The notes under the pieces: model-generated
Seen by the model: the letters and a program-made list of their open reading frames with translations, nothing else
What the model was told of the DNA's origin: nothing
Database searches by the model: none
In this document: positions 34,752-46,193 of the stretch, piece after piece
Position numbering within the stretch: position 1 is the first letter of the stretch
How the letters are laid out: each line of letters opens with the position of its first letter
Program-made: the position numbers and the translations under genes
Assembly (NCBI GenBank): GCA_023678885.1
Contig: CM042965.1
Span: 34,081,777 to 34,145,776, forward strand
Direction: 5' to 3'
DNA from: Pogostemon cablin
Lineage: Eukaryota; Streptophyta; Magnoliopsida; Lamiales; Lamiaceae
Length of the DNA stretch: 64,000 bases

Positions 34752-35797
34752 GTATATGTTTTATTGTCATCCTAGGGGCTGAAGTATGTGAGTTTTTTCT
34801 TTGTTGTGTGTTCTACCATTTGATTTGAGTGATGTGTTAAGAATGTATTTTGTTGATATCTGATTGAGATGCCTCTGGTACATTTATGCAAGATTTTCTT
34901 ATTGTCAACATGTTTTGCTGCTCAAACATTAATAACTGCTCAAAATATATATTTATCATGTTCAGAACACTCTTTCAATTTGTACCAGACTCTATTTTCA
35001 TACACTGGAAAAAAAATTAGTGATTTCTATGTTGAAATTTTGTTACTATTTCTAGCAGAATTTTCTTTTATTAATTCTGTTCTCCTCGAATTCGTCTATT
35101 TTTCTTTCCTTTGGTTGCTTTGATTCGTTGATTGAGGTTGAAGATTTTGTTTGGCGTTATCGACTGTGATTTGGGGTTTGAGTTTATTGGATTTTTGACG
35201 TTGTTGAAGGAGTAGAAGAATTGAAGGAAAAGAATTAGGAACATATTTTGTTCTCCACACTTAGTGAGAAAAACGAAATGGAGAATTCAAGAAAAGGGGT
35301 CAGAGTATATTGAACGGGGTCAAATTTGCTATATTATAAGCGAATCTGTTAGATTTGGGTGTGTTCTGATTAGGATTTCTCTTTCAATATTTTGGGGTTC
35401 TTATTTTTTTATATTTTTCAAAAAGAATATTGGTGCTTATTTCCATCTGAGTTTGGTGAATTTTCACCAAGTTGGATGTTTTGGGTTTTCTCTTGTGAAA
35501 GAATTTTAAACATATGTTCTGGGAATGAGAAATGGCTGCGAGTGCTGGTTTTCCACATCCATTTAACACTATAGAAGGTGGTTATGGTAATGTGAGCTGT
35601 GAAATCTCTGTTGTGAATGATGAAATATCTTTTTTTTTTTTGTAAAAGTCAAATAGATTAATATAAAAAAGAACAAAGATGAAATATCATATAACTCCGA
35701 TGATTTGAATTTTGAAGCATATTACCACCGGGTCACTATCACATTTTTTAATTTCACTTAAATGCTAAATGAACTAAATATCAACTTTTTTTTTTTT
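34752..35797. other. CACTA E interior, intron- or UTR-like, no recognised gene
   Basis: T-rich, with poly-pyrimidine runs. A short frame from ATG at 35532 (MAASAGFPHPFNTIEGG) could be the first codons of another captured gene but has no known match. Confidence 0.4.
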
Positions 35798-36034
35798 GGT
35801 AGGTCTTGCATGAAACCGTCTCACGTGAGACCATTTTTCACTTTTTAAAATAGTTATCACTTTCGCTATAAAATGTTATCACTTTTTATTTACACTATAA
35901 ATTGTTCATAAAAGAGCATTTTCACTTTTCATAATTTATTATCACTTTCCTTCATAAAAGTTATCACTTTCTGGCCGTCTCACGTCACTTTCCTGTAAGC
36001 CCTTACGTGAGACAGTCTCACACAAGTCTTTGCC
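35798..36034. mobile_element. Mutator-like MITE, copy 2
   Basis: Same family as 15955-16214 and 63145-63404 but 237 bp, lacking one ATCACTTTCGCTATAAA unit. Inserted between T-runs, so the duplication cannot be read exactly. Confidence 0.82.
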
Positions 36035-36642
36035 TTTTTTTTTTTAATCTTACTTAAATTCTAAACTTAAAAAATTAGCAAAAGAAAAAAGAAAAAGAAA
36101 AATACGCATTACAAAATATGATGTGCATGCAACGTTTAAAAAAAATAGTATACTAAATGACAATATATATTGTGTATAATATAATATATTTTCTAATTAA
36201 TTTATTTTGAAGCAACATATATAATTTGAATATATTGTTAATCATACATTTGCGATTTTTTTAATACTATTTAAACATTAAATATGTAACATAGATTTTT
36301 TATTTTAGTTAAATATGAAATAAATTTTAAAAAAATTATTTAATTAAAGATTTAAAATTTTAAATATTTTTATTTAAAAAAATAATGCAATACTTGATGA
36401 GAAAATTTTAATTACTATATGTAGGGTGCTCATGAGATTTATAAATCTTACTTAGTAATGTCAGAAGTTAATATAAACGATATAATATATTAATAAAAAA
36501 TTTTAATTAAATAAATTAATTGAAAAAAAAAACAAGAACAGAAACATGTTTTCTGTCTATTAACGTAAACTCGCGGTAACAGAAACATGTTTTCTGTCTA
36601 TTGACGTAAACTCGCGGTTGTGACTCAAAATATTAACACTTA
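36035..36642. other. CACTA E interior, AT-rich, with a short direct repeat
   Basis: Two direct copies of GTAACAGAAACATGTTTTCTG-like text with TAAACTCGCGG (36535-36620), otherwise nothing recognisable. Confidence 0.5.
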
Positions 36643-36931
36643 CTCCTTCCGTCCCCCGAAGTATTTCACACTTTTCTTTTTTATCCGTCCCTCAAAGTAT
36701 TTCACATTTTACTTTTACTAAATTTGGTAAAAATACATTATAACAATACTCACTTTTTACACACATCCCAATATAATACTTACTTTTTCACATCTCTCAA
36801 TAACTTTACACACATTTTTTATTAATTCAACTAAAATATATATTCTCTTTCTTACTTTATACATAAAAATATAAAATTTTCTTAAACTCCGCGCACACCA
36901 ATACGTGATATACTTGTTGGGACGGAGGGAG
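36643..36931. mobile_element. Stowaway-type MITE inside CACTA E
   Basis: 289 bp, CTCCTTCCGTCCC to GGGACGGAGGGAG with TA flanks; interior is of the CAAAGTATTTCACA type, different from the copies at 8577 and 13645. Confidence 0.85.
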
Positions 36932-36959
36932 TAAATATTTTTAACATTGGAGCTCTCTC

Positions 36960-37660
36960 TCCCAAAACAGAAACACGCAGAGTGAATCCAAAATCACACA
37001 ACCTTATTTCCCAAAATCGAAATCGCGCCTAACGTCCACCGTCAATCACCACCAGTCGCGCCTCTCTGGCGCAGATTTTCGTCGGCCGCGCCGACCTCAT
37101 CCATTGGAGGCCACTTCCGCTTCAGCAGATGCCGGAGATATTCCTGCTCTGGATTCTCCTAAATACAAAGCTGCCGCCATATCCAGTCACTTTTGGCTTC
37201 CGTCGACGCGCCTTCGGCGTCCCTTTTTGTGATTTTGCCACCGACTGTTGTCTCCGCTGGATTATCCCTATGTGTGCATAACCCAAAAAATCCAGCGCCG
37301 CCTAGGGTTCCTTCGTCTGTTCTCAATCGAAATCCCCACACAATTTTTTTCGACGGAGGATTTCTTCCAACTGTCGGCTGCGCCGCCCTCAGTTTCTTAC
37401 GATTTCAGGCAACGGAGTTGATCTGGTTTCTTCTAGACACATGCTGCCGACTTTCTCCCAGCCACTCAAGGCTGTCTTCGACTCGCCTCTGCCGTCGCCC
37501 TCCCTCCCAAGGGATTTTGCTGCCTAGGGCAGTCTCCAAATCACTGCCTTCATTCAATTTTGATAGATGCGGCTGGTCCGCTCTTCATTATCCTTCCGTC
37601 TACTTCAGCCGGAACTTAATCACTGGGAATTGGTACCCCCAGTTTGCTTAACTATGTTTT
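36960..37660 (+). pseudogene. GC-rich 5'-exon-like segment captured by CACTA E, unidentified
   Basis: Base composition rises sharply here against AT-rich surroundings, as expected for a captured 5' UTR or first exon. A 152-codon frame (37193-37651) has an Ala/Ser/Pro-rich start but no domain I recognise. It precedes the methylthioribose-1-phosphate isomerase fragment and could be part of the same capture. Confidence 0.35.
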
Positions 37661-38238
37661 TGTCATGATGATGCACCTGCTTGGATTTTGCTGTTATAAC
37701 TTGTATCTTGTCTACTTCAGGATTAGTGTTTTTATATTTTAAGCTACCTGTTTACTTTCAAACATTGAGTTGGAATACTTAATTATGAAAACCAATATAG
37801 TCTCTTGTTCATTTTAAAGCTTCTCTCTAACTTGTTACTGTTTCTTCCATCTTGTACATGGGAGCTACCAATACATATCATAACTTAATGCTTACTGTAC
37901 ATGCCAGTAAGTTATTTCCATCTTTGAGGTTTAATCCAAAGAGAAGATACGTTAAAGTAAAAATTAAATACTCTTTATAAGTAGTAAAAAGCTATATACA
38001 AAAGCTAGTGGCCGTTGTTAGGAAATTTTTATTTGATTCATTTTGGTTTGAATGTGATGTTATAATAAAGCTATAATTTATATGAGATATTATAATTTAT
38101 ACTCCAAGGTTGATTGATAAAAAAGCCTTCAAGACTATTGGCCCATGATGTGATTTTTTATTACCCTATTATTTTTGCATCTGAAACACGTATCATGATC
38201 CAATTCTCACTTTCTCAATTTGTTTTCTTTTTTGACCT

Positions 38239-38479
38239 GAATTGGTACATGATAATATTCCTGCCACTCTAAAAGCTGATTCGGCTGCAGCTACATTAAT
38301 GAATTCTAGGCGAGTGAATGCTGTCATTGTTGGGGCTGATCGTGTGGCTGCTAATGGTATTTGAATGCATATAAAGTGGCTGACTGAGAGAGAAAGTGGC
38401 TGCTTCTGGAATTTTTGTTTGGAATCCTACCTTTACGTTACACAAGCTACTCTCATCAGCGGTATCATTACTGAAAGGT
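38239..38479 (+). pseudogene. Captured fragment of methylthioribose-1-phosphate isomerase
   Basis: ELVHDNIPATLKADSAAATL runs on to NSRRVNAVIVGADRVAANG, then after a gap VAASGIFVWNPTF and, in another frame, ATLISGIITE. These match in order the C-terminal catalytic half of MtnA/eIF2B-like isomerase, which converts methylthioribose-1-phosphate to methylthioribulose-1-phosphate in methionine salvage. The family has ~60 residues between the two blocks that are missing here, and a stop follows AANG. It is a dead, internally deleted copy. Confidence 0.85.
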
Positions 38480-38598
38480 TGGTCTGTCTCTTTATCTATA
38501 CGCACATATTCTACATACAGGTCCAATACAGGTCAAATTATTTGAAAGGTTAGATTCATTTTGGATGATAAAAAAGCTTGTCATGCCACCAGTATTGC

Positions 38599-39769
38599 CA
38601 GGGCCGGCCCTGAGATTTTGGGGGCCCTGGGCGAAATTTACAAAGGGGGCCCTATTTTAATTTAAAAAACAGTATTAATAAGTTTCTTTTTGTAATTTTC
38701 TAATATAATATATTTAATAAAAATTTTCTAGAAAATTTATTTTTAGAAAATTTGAGATACTTTTTAGTATAGTTCTTCATCTATATGTCTCTAGTTTTAA
38801 TGTTTTATTATAAATATTATCTCAATGTCTCTAGTTTTAATGTTTTATTATAAATATTATCTCAAACTCTATCGTGTATTATTATATGATCTCTATTCTT
38901 TAAATATTGTCATATCATTAAAAAGAATTAGAAGTAGATTAGTTAGGAGGTTGATGGAATAAGTAGTTAGAGTTAGAGTTAGAGTTAGAATTATAATTAA
39001 TTAGAATTAAGAGGTAGATTAGTAGAAATGTACTTATCAAAATATAGTGTAATTCTGCACCTAAGGGTTTAATGATGTAATTTAGGGTATAATAGTAATT
39101 ACATAAATTAAAAAGTTGGTTACTAATTAAAATCTAAGGGTAGAGATTGATTGTTTTAAATTTTAATGGGTTAGATTTTTACAGGTGCACCCTAATAAGA
39201 CTCCAAAATATAAGGAAAGAATTATAAAAAAAACAAATCACAATAAAAAGAATTAAAAAAAAGATTACGTTAGAAAAAAAAGAATAGACTTTGAAATAAG
39301 AACGACATCAACTATCAAGTTTAATTAAAATATAGGAGATAGATTACTAAGATCAAAGAAATAATTATAAAAGAAAGAGATAATAATTGAATAAAAAAAT
39401 AATTAAAAAAATAAAGAGATCAAACACAATCAGAATTGAATAAAAAAAAACTGAAAAAGAAAGAGCTCAAACGTCAAAATTGAATAAAAAAATAATTAAA
39501 AAAAGAAAGAGCTCAAACGTCAAAATTGAATAAAAAACAATTAAAAAAAGAAAGAGATAATATTATGAAAGTTTAATTAAATAAGAGATAATTAATGAAA
39601 TATTACTACAATCAAAATATAAAGAAATAATTAAAAAAAATAAAGAAATCACAATAAAAGTATTTTTTTTATTACAATAAACTATGCTACACATGTAAGA
39701 ATTGGGTGCCCCTAAGATTTGTGGGCCCTGGGGGATCGCCCTTCTTGCCTATGCTCAGGGCCGGCCCTG
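38599..39769. mobile_element. hAT-type element with palindromic CAGGGCCGGCCCTG ends
   Basis: 1171 bp. Both ends carry the self-complementary CAGGGCCGGCCCTG, followed inward by GGGGGCCCTGGGCG and, on the right, GGGCCCTGGGGGATCGCCC. Flanks AGTATTGC and AGTATTGA fit an 8-bp duplication with one mismatch. The interior is AT-rich with short direct repeats and no transposase. Confidence 0.85.
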
Positions 39770-40570
39770 AGTATTGATTGTGATTTTTAGGATTCAACCG
39801 TGGTTTGGGAATTTGTTTATGCCAATGTGGACTTTATGTAAACTTTAAATCTAGCTTTCTGGTCCTGGTGATACATTTGCATAATGTCTTATTTACTCGA
39901 ACCTTGGTATGGGTCATATGCAATCAATATATTTGTATGATTTTTTCTCGTTTAAAATTTATTTGCTCAAAATAATAACCTTGTGAGCATGTATACTGAT
40001 TCTTAATTGTTTGAATGGTGTTTTGTGCATTTTTTTTGTTTGTACAAGTGAATGGAACCTCGTTTTGTGCTTCGGTTTAACAATCCTTTGCACTATTGTT
40101 ATTTCAGTGTTCCTCCAAGTACTTGTGAACTCTGCATGTCTTACATAGGATCTTTAATTTATATTTTAATATTTTTCTTCATAGTTTTTGGGAGCTCTTT
40201 GCCTTAAATTTATGTATTTTGATTTTGTATTGCTAGAGTTTATTTGACCTGTTTTTTTATGAGGCATCTAGTCAAATCTAAATACCTGATGTTTTGGTAT
40301 GTATCACCTATGGATTTTGCATTATCTACTATCTGGGCCATTTAAATGACAGCATGTGGGGCTAATGGTACTACAAGCATCATCCCCGTATACACCTCCA
40401 GGTCCTTTGCTTTGTAAATTTTGTTACTTTATTAACCCATATCATCTTTGTAGCTATCTATTCCTTATGATTCCATAATTTTCACAAAAGCTTGAGGATA
40501 ATATAGTCCAACTTGATTTTAGTAATAAAAAATAGTAATTTTCTAAATTTTGTTTCACATTTCTTTTGCA
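39770..40570. other. CACTA E interior, intron-like
   Basis: T-rich with no open frame; resembles intron DNA between captured exons. Confidence 0.45.
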
Positions 40571-40646
40571 GCTTAAAGATAATCATGCTTTTTATGAAGC
40601 TTATGTACCCATGAAGTTCAAACACTATTATAAGAAAATGGCTAAG
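40571..40646 (+). pseudogene. Captured exon-like fragment, unidentified
   Basis: Between a TTTTGCAG acceptor and an AAGTAAG donor the frame reads LKDNHAFYEAYVPMKFKHYY and on to KKMAK. It looks like a real plant exon, but I cannot assign it. Confidence 0.4.
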
Positions 40647-41940
40647 TAAGTACTTTTTCTGCTTGATTCTAGTGATCCAAACAATATAATGTGCTTCTGA
40701 AATTTGCCTCCGTTATATTAATTTTAGGTCAAGTGAACTGGGCACCAGGTAACACTACAAGCAGTAGCGAATAAAGCAGAGTACTCTTAATGCCAGTCAT
40801 TTTTATTTTCAGTCTTAAAGTTTGTGATTCTCGCTATGTTGCTTTAATTGAAATTATCTACTACTTAATCTGCTTTTGTTTTCTTGAAACTTGAAATTAA
40901 GTGGCAAAATGGAGAATACAAAACATATCTGTGATTCAGAACTTGAGATATTTCTCATGCAACTAAAGAAAAGGATTATTTGGAGATTTTCCAAAAGCAG
41001 CCAATTCTCTAACTTATGTTTAGAATTAACTATAGTCTTAGTTGAGTTTGGTGTTTTCTATTTGATAACATTTTTTGTTCCCTTTGCGGATTTAGAGTTC
41101 TTTCATATTGAGACTTCATTTTTTGCTATTTTTAATTTTTCCTTTTTTTAATTCACACCTATCATAAGATCAGTAGGCAGAGTTCCTGGCATCTCCCTTA
41201 ATATACTTTTGCATGAGTTGCTAATATCATTTTTAAGTCTGGGTATGTTTGCTTTGAGTCCCTTTTTGTTGCTATTCTGTGGGAGAGAAAGATGGTGATT
41301 ATTAGTTGTGGTTTGAATCAATTTTAGGTTTTATTGGGTTCCATAATGGTTATTGCTATTTAGTTGGGTTGCTCTTTGTATGGATCGGATGTTTCTATAA
41401 GTTTATGTGAATTTTAGTTGGTTATAGTATGTTATATTAAAGTTATGTGAATTCTTTTTATGAATTTTTATAATTAAGTGGATTTGCTAATTTTTTGTTG
41501 GTCAGGTGGACGTTGATTTTGAAGGCCTTTATATCTGGATTCTTCTGTGTTGGTTATAACTCTACGCTTGTTGGCTTCTTCTGTTTGTATAAGTCAGTAT
41601 GTGGTCCACCGTCCATGACTATTGACTTCTATATAATCAATACCATTTGCTTTATGTCCTTAGTGCGATGGATTTGACATTTGCCAACATTTGGATTTGA
41701 AATGGTTATTTAATGTTGTGTATTATGGATAATTTAGAATGCATTTAATTATTTTTAATTTTATTATCTCTTTTATCAATTAATTAATAAATTTTGTATA
41801 TATTATGTTTTGCTAAAGGCAAAATAATGACAGGTAAAATAAATATATAATTCAATAAAATAAATTAAATAGATTCGACAATACATATATGTGGTGTTTT
41901 TATAAAATAAGACTAACATATATAATTTGTTGTCATTTAA
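40647..41940. other. CACTA E interior, right part; no recognised gene
   Basis: T-rich intron- or 3'UTR-like sequence without known motifs. Confidence 0.45.
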
Positions 41941-42300
41941 AAAAAAAAGATGTTGTCTTTGTGCATAATTATTTTAAAAAGAGGCGCTCAAAGACTATAT
42001 ATTATATGTGTAGTCTTTGTGTGTCTTTTTAGAAAAAAAGACGCACAAAGACTACTCATATAATGTGTAGTCGTAAATAGACTCAAAGACTACACATTAT
42101 ATGTGTAGTCTTTGTGCGTCTTTTTAGAAAAAAAGATGCACAAAGACTACACATATAATGTGTAGTCGTAAATATACCCTAAGACTACAGAGGCTTAGAC
42201 TACATAACATTTTTTCAAAAATAAGCTAATAGACAACTGATTATATATGAAGTCTTAATAAGCTAATAGACAACTGATTATATATGAAGTCTTAATGCTT
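41941..42300. repeat. Inverted subterminal repeats of CACTA E
   Basis: Repeated TGTAGTCTTTGTGCGTCTTT and its complement AAAGACGCACAAAGACTACA alternate in head-to-head pairs (about 41990-42165), then two direct copies of AATAGACAACTGATTATATA. Such arrays are transposase binding sites in CACTA elements. Confidence 0.85.
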
Positions 42301-42313
42301 TTTTGTTGTAGTG

Positions 42314-43101
42314 TTTTCTTACTTGTTTACCATTTCATTTTCTTCTCTTGTTATTCAATCAATCCTTTCTAGCTACCATCTCCTCAATCACCCATACAAA
42401 GGGTATATACATAAGGCTTAAGTGGGTAATCAAGGCTTGTAATGTGTTAAATTCACAAGAAATTGGCTTTAAAGCTCAAATTGGTTGACTAGGGATGATG
42501 CTCAAGGTAGGAAAATATATGGCAATGACTATAAATAACAAGGATGTACTTAGATCATTTCACTAATCTCCACTAGTCGGGCTCGTTCCTATAGTCCTTG
42601 AGCAAGTTCTAGTTTATCAAACACAACCGATTCACTCATGAAGAATACCATGTATGCATGGTTGAGACTTAAATTCTTACAAGCTTATGCTCGAACCTTA
42701 AGGAACTTATTGCACCACATTCATCTCAAAATTGAACAAGTTAAATAAAACATGTCACAATTCGAAAGTGTAGAGATTCTTAATCATAACTTGTCATCAC
42801 TTATTACCACAACATGTCATCACTCATGTTCAAAAATGAATCACGACCTCCCTAAACAAACCACCAAAACAATCCCTAAACAAGAATAAGAAACACACAA
42901 AATATAAAAATAATGACTCAACAAACAAGACACAAAACAAAAGCACATAACATGCAAAAATAAACATCGTCATCAAAAGAAAATGAAGCACACATTCATA
43001 TCATCCATAATCAATTAAGCTCACAAACATCCCATCCTTAATTGAAAAGGAAATTCTAAATTACGAAAAATAAACATCCCAAAAACATAACAAATGAAGC
43101 A
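42314..43101 (-). other. Element A 3' spacer, second part
   Basis: Collinear with about 23030-23820 of element C, non-coding; cut by CACTA F. Confidence 0.85.
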
Positions 43102-43109
43102 CACTACTA

Positions 43110-43457
43110 GAAAACTGTGAAAAGATATCAGTGCATAGATATCGGTTATTTGTAAAACTGATATCTATGCATTGAGTAACCAATATCTATTCTATAACCG
43201 ATATCTATGTTGATAGGATTACTCTAATAGATATCAGTAATTGCCTAGTGATATCTTTTGATGATATTTATACAGTATATAAATATCAATTATTATAACT
43301 GATATCTTTCCACTGATATTAATATATATATATATATATATATTTCTATGTTGATAGAATTACTCTAATAGATATCAGTAATTGCCTAGTGATATCTTTT
43401 GATGATATTTATACAGTATATAGATATCAATTATTATAACTGATATCTTTCCACTGA

Positions 43458-43497
<40 letters not shown>

Positions 43498-43500
43498 AAA
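43110..43500. repeat. Left subterminal repeat array of CACTA F
   Basis: GATATC-centred motifs (AACTGATATCTATG, GATATCAGTAATTGCC). A 120-bp unit ending in a TA microsatellite is directly duplicated (about 43190-43345 and 43346-43493). Confidence 0.8.
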
Positions 43501-43599
43501 AATAATAATTTTTTATTTTTAATAACTTAATTTAAATAAAAAACTAAAAACATAACACGTTTTTCCTTACACTTTAAAACGTGTTTGGAATGTGTAAAT

Positions 43600-44368
43600 C
43601 ATGCATCTAACATTTTCCATCATTCAATTAGTAAAATCGATTCCCTACAAATGCAGCCCTAGAATCGATCCCCAAATTCAACATCTTGAACCAAAACCTA
43701 GAATCAACATCTGCCGCGACTTTGAACCCACAACTGCTCCAGTTGGCGCCCGTGCTCACCTCTTGCCCGTCGTTCTCGCCTCTCGCCGGTTTCCATGCTC
43801 GCCTCTTGCTCCTATCCGCCGTTCTCGCCTCTCGCCGCTACCGTTTTATCTCATGCTGCCTCTTACACCGGCGCGGCCTTCCGACGACTCTTGTCGTTGC
43901 CCTCGTGGTTCTCTGCGGTTACAATAGGCCATATATGACCTCCTCTCGCCACATCTCGTCTTTTATAGCCGCCGCAATTCACCCAGCCACATCTGATCGT
44001 CGTTGCTCCTATTTTGGATCTTAACTGGCGGCGCCGACTCCATCTGGTCCTATTGGCGGCTACTCGCGACACTTTAGCTGCCGGAGTTTTCGCCCACGAC
44101 GGCAGCCAACCCACCGCTGCGGTAACAGTGGGCCATCGACTTCTGGCCCCTCTTCTGATTCGTCCTCTCACGGAATTATTGTCGACTACTCAGGACATAT
44201 CTGCCGCCGTCGTTTTGTGGCCGCTTCTGGCCACCGGTTAGATTCGCCTTTGTGCAATTTTCCGGCCATCGATAGATGTGCCCCTTTGCTGACGGGAATT
44301 TTTGGATTGGTCCAATGTTCGACAATCCTACCTCTGACTTGCGTCTGGTTCGCTCTGCTCCGTTCGGC
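43600..44368 (+). other. GC-rich chimeric segment of CACTA F, unidentified
   Basis: Base composition contrasts with the AT-rich ends. Open frames (43601-43927, 43686-44024, 44276-44368) are Pro/Arg/Ser-rich and lack domains I recognise. Repeated CTCGCCTCT-type text hints at low complexity. Likely captured 5' UTR or exon DNA. Confidence 0.4.
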
Positions 44369-44581
44369 GATCTAAACAAGGTAGCTGCTGCTTCTCTGAT
44401 TTTTTTCAAGAGTGTTAGGGTTAGTGATGAGTATAAGAATTTGCCGGCATTTCTGGTCGGGGAATCAATGGGGGGTTTAGCTACGCTGTTGATGTATTTT
44501 CAGTCGGAGAAGGATCTGTGGAGTGGTTTGATTTTCTCTTCGCCATTGTTCGTCATTCCGGAGAGTATGAAGCCCTCTAAG
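44369..44581 (+). pseudogene. Captured exon of a caffeoylshikimate esterase/monoacylglycerol lipase-like gene
   Basis: Open for 71 codons: LNKVAAASLIFFKSVRVS, then LPAFLVGESMGGLATLLMYF with the lipase nucleophile elbow G-E-S-M-G, then SGLIFSSPLFVIPESMKPSK, ending at a retained GT donor (44582). This is the central alpha/beta-hydrolase segment of the plant CSE/MAGL family; CSE releases caffeate from caffeoylshikimate in lignin synthesis. Asp and His of the triad, in downstream exons, are absent, so it cannot be an enzyme. Upstream residues from 44276 do not match the family. Confidence 0.85.
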
Positions 44582-45189
44582 GTAATTTCACTTTCTGATG
44601 ATGGTTTAAGCTATGGTTGTTCAATGTTTGTGCTTATTGTTTTAAGGGTATATCCAATTAGCTTATGTTCTTGTAGGCGGATTTCAGTTCATCTGATTTT
44701 CACTGTGGGAACTGTTTGTGTGATCATTGTTACTATTAATCTTTTAAGATTTTTTATTATTTGATGAGAAAAGATAAGCATTGACAACATGATGGATCTT
44801 GGAATGCAGTTAATTCTCTGTATTTTACACCCTGTTATTCACCAGTATATATGACACAACAGAGGTGGGAGAGGGATTCAAGAATTCATATACTAATTAG
44901 GGTTTATTTGTATTTGAAAATGTAGGTTATCAAAATGTTAGAAATTGGATTGTTTCAATTTGATCATCTCTATTCTTTTCTATGTAAACTGGTGAAAATT
45001 TGAATTCAAATGGTGATAGTGAGACCTTAGTCTGATATTCTTCCTATAATAGATTTAATTTGTAATCATTTTCCTTCAAAAGTCTTGTTCATAGCTTCCT
45101 ATAATATATTACCTTGGATTTGTGCATTTACAGTATTTACATTGTCTAGAATGCCGAATACATAACTGAAAGTAGAGATGTGGAGTCGA

Positions 45190-45496
45190 TCGTAGTCCAA
45201 TCGGAAGAAGAAATTGAATTTGTGTTGGAAGCCTTGTCTCTCCTCGAAGTGCTGCTGTTGTCGGAAAAGAAAAGGGAAAGGGCATTGTGAAGAATAGGTA
45301 ATTTGTTCTTATTCACAGTGTTGGTCTTTTTTCACTCTTGAATTTTTCATCATTGATGATCAATGGTGCGAGCTAATGTAGTTCACAAAATTGTTTGCTT
45401 TATTGATAACTGATTATGTGCTGTGTTTGCAGGGATGGTATTCCTCCAGAAATCATTCAGGACATCCTCACCCGCCTTCATGTGAAAACTTTGTAG
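45190..45496 (+). pseudogene. Captured fragment of an F-box gene (two exon pieces)
   Basis: Exon piece 1 ends GKGIVKN at a GT donor (45298); piece 2 begins after TTTGCAG at 45433. The second reads DGIPPEIIQDILTRLHVKTL and then a stop; this is the first half of an F-box, which binds SKP1 in SCF ubiquitin ligases. The rest of the F-box and any substrate domain are missing. Intron retained, so capture was from genomic DNA. Confidence 0.72.
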
Positions 45497-45699
45497 TTGG
45501 GTATTGGGAATGCAACATCTATGTGTGCGTGTTTTATTATATTTTCTTTCATTATTAATCAAGTACTTTGAATATTGGAATGTTTGACATTGAATTTAGA
45601 TACTTCTAATATATGGATATTATTAGTTGATGAATGAAATATTGTCGAAATGGATGCATTATTTGAAATTCTATTTAAATTAGAATATTATATTGTATA

Positions 45700-46190
45700 A
45701 ATAAGTAAAGTAGGTTATCGATATCTATGATGAAGCATTCTTAAAGAAAGATATCGATGAATAGCGATATCTATTCTACCTTATATTTATATCGGTAAAA
45801 TTCAAAATAAATATCGGTTATGGACCGATATCTATACCATGAAAAGATATCAGTTAATAACCGATATCTATTTAACCTTATATTTAATATCATCTCTATT
45901 TATAACGGTGAATTTCGAAATAGATATTGGTTATTAATCGATATCTATACTATACAAAGATATCGATTTTTTCCCGATATCTATTCATCAATACATTTAA
46001 TATCAGGCTTATTAATATCGATATTTTCTTTATAGATATCGATTAAAAATCAATATCTATAACAGAAATAGATATCGGTTAAATAACCGATATCTATTTA
46101 ATATACCTATAATATCGTCTCCATTTATAACGGTTGAAAATCCTAATAGATATTGGTTAATAACCGATATCTATTCGCAGTTTTGTAGTA
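45700..46190. repeat. Right subterminal repeat array of CACTA F
   Basis: At least a dozen copies of GGTTA(T)TAACCGATATCTAT and its complement, spaced 30-60 bp, in both orientations. Confidence 0.85.
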
Positions 46191-46193
46191 GAG

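Larger units (their letters stand above)
32028..42313. mobile_element. CACTA transposon E carrying host gene fragments
   Basis: 10.3 kb. Ends CACTACAACAAAAAA (32028) and TTTTTTGTTGTAGTG (to 42313), 3-bp target duplication TTT; element C has the uninterrupted sequence at the same place (about 23030). Subterminal repeats: GACAACATATATGACAA on the left and TGTAGTCTTTGTGCGTC in inverted pairs on the right. No transposase motif is seen. The interior carries at least two recognisable host gene fragments and nested hAT and MITE insertions. Confidence 0.93.
43102..46193. mobile_element. CACTA transposon F carrying host gene fragments
   Basis: 3.1 kb. Starts CACTACTAGAAAACTG and ends CAGTTTTGTAGTAGAG (last bases decayed from AGTG). 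Target duplication GCA (43099-43101 and 46194-46196); element C has the uninterrupted site near 23818. Both ends carry arrays of GATATCGGTTATTAACCGATATC-like inverted repeats. No transposase is seen; two gene fragments are inside. Confidence 0.92.

Noticed and set aside
37193..37651. Expressed 152-aa host gene
   Set aside because: No recognisable domain, lies inside CACTA E, and continues into intron-like DNA; kept only as an exon-like captured segment.
43110..46190. CRISPR-like array of GATATC repeats
   Set aside because: Repeats are in both orientations, degenerate, without uniform spacers, and bounded by CACTA termini in a plant genome.
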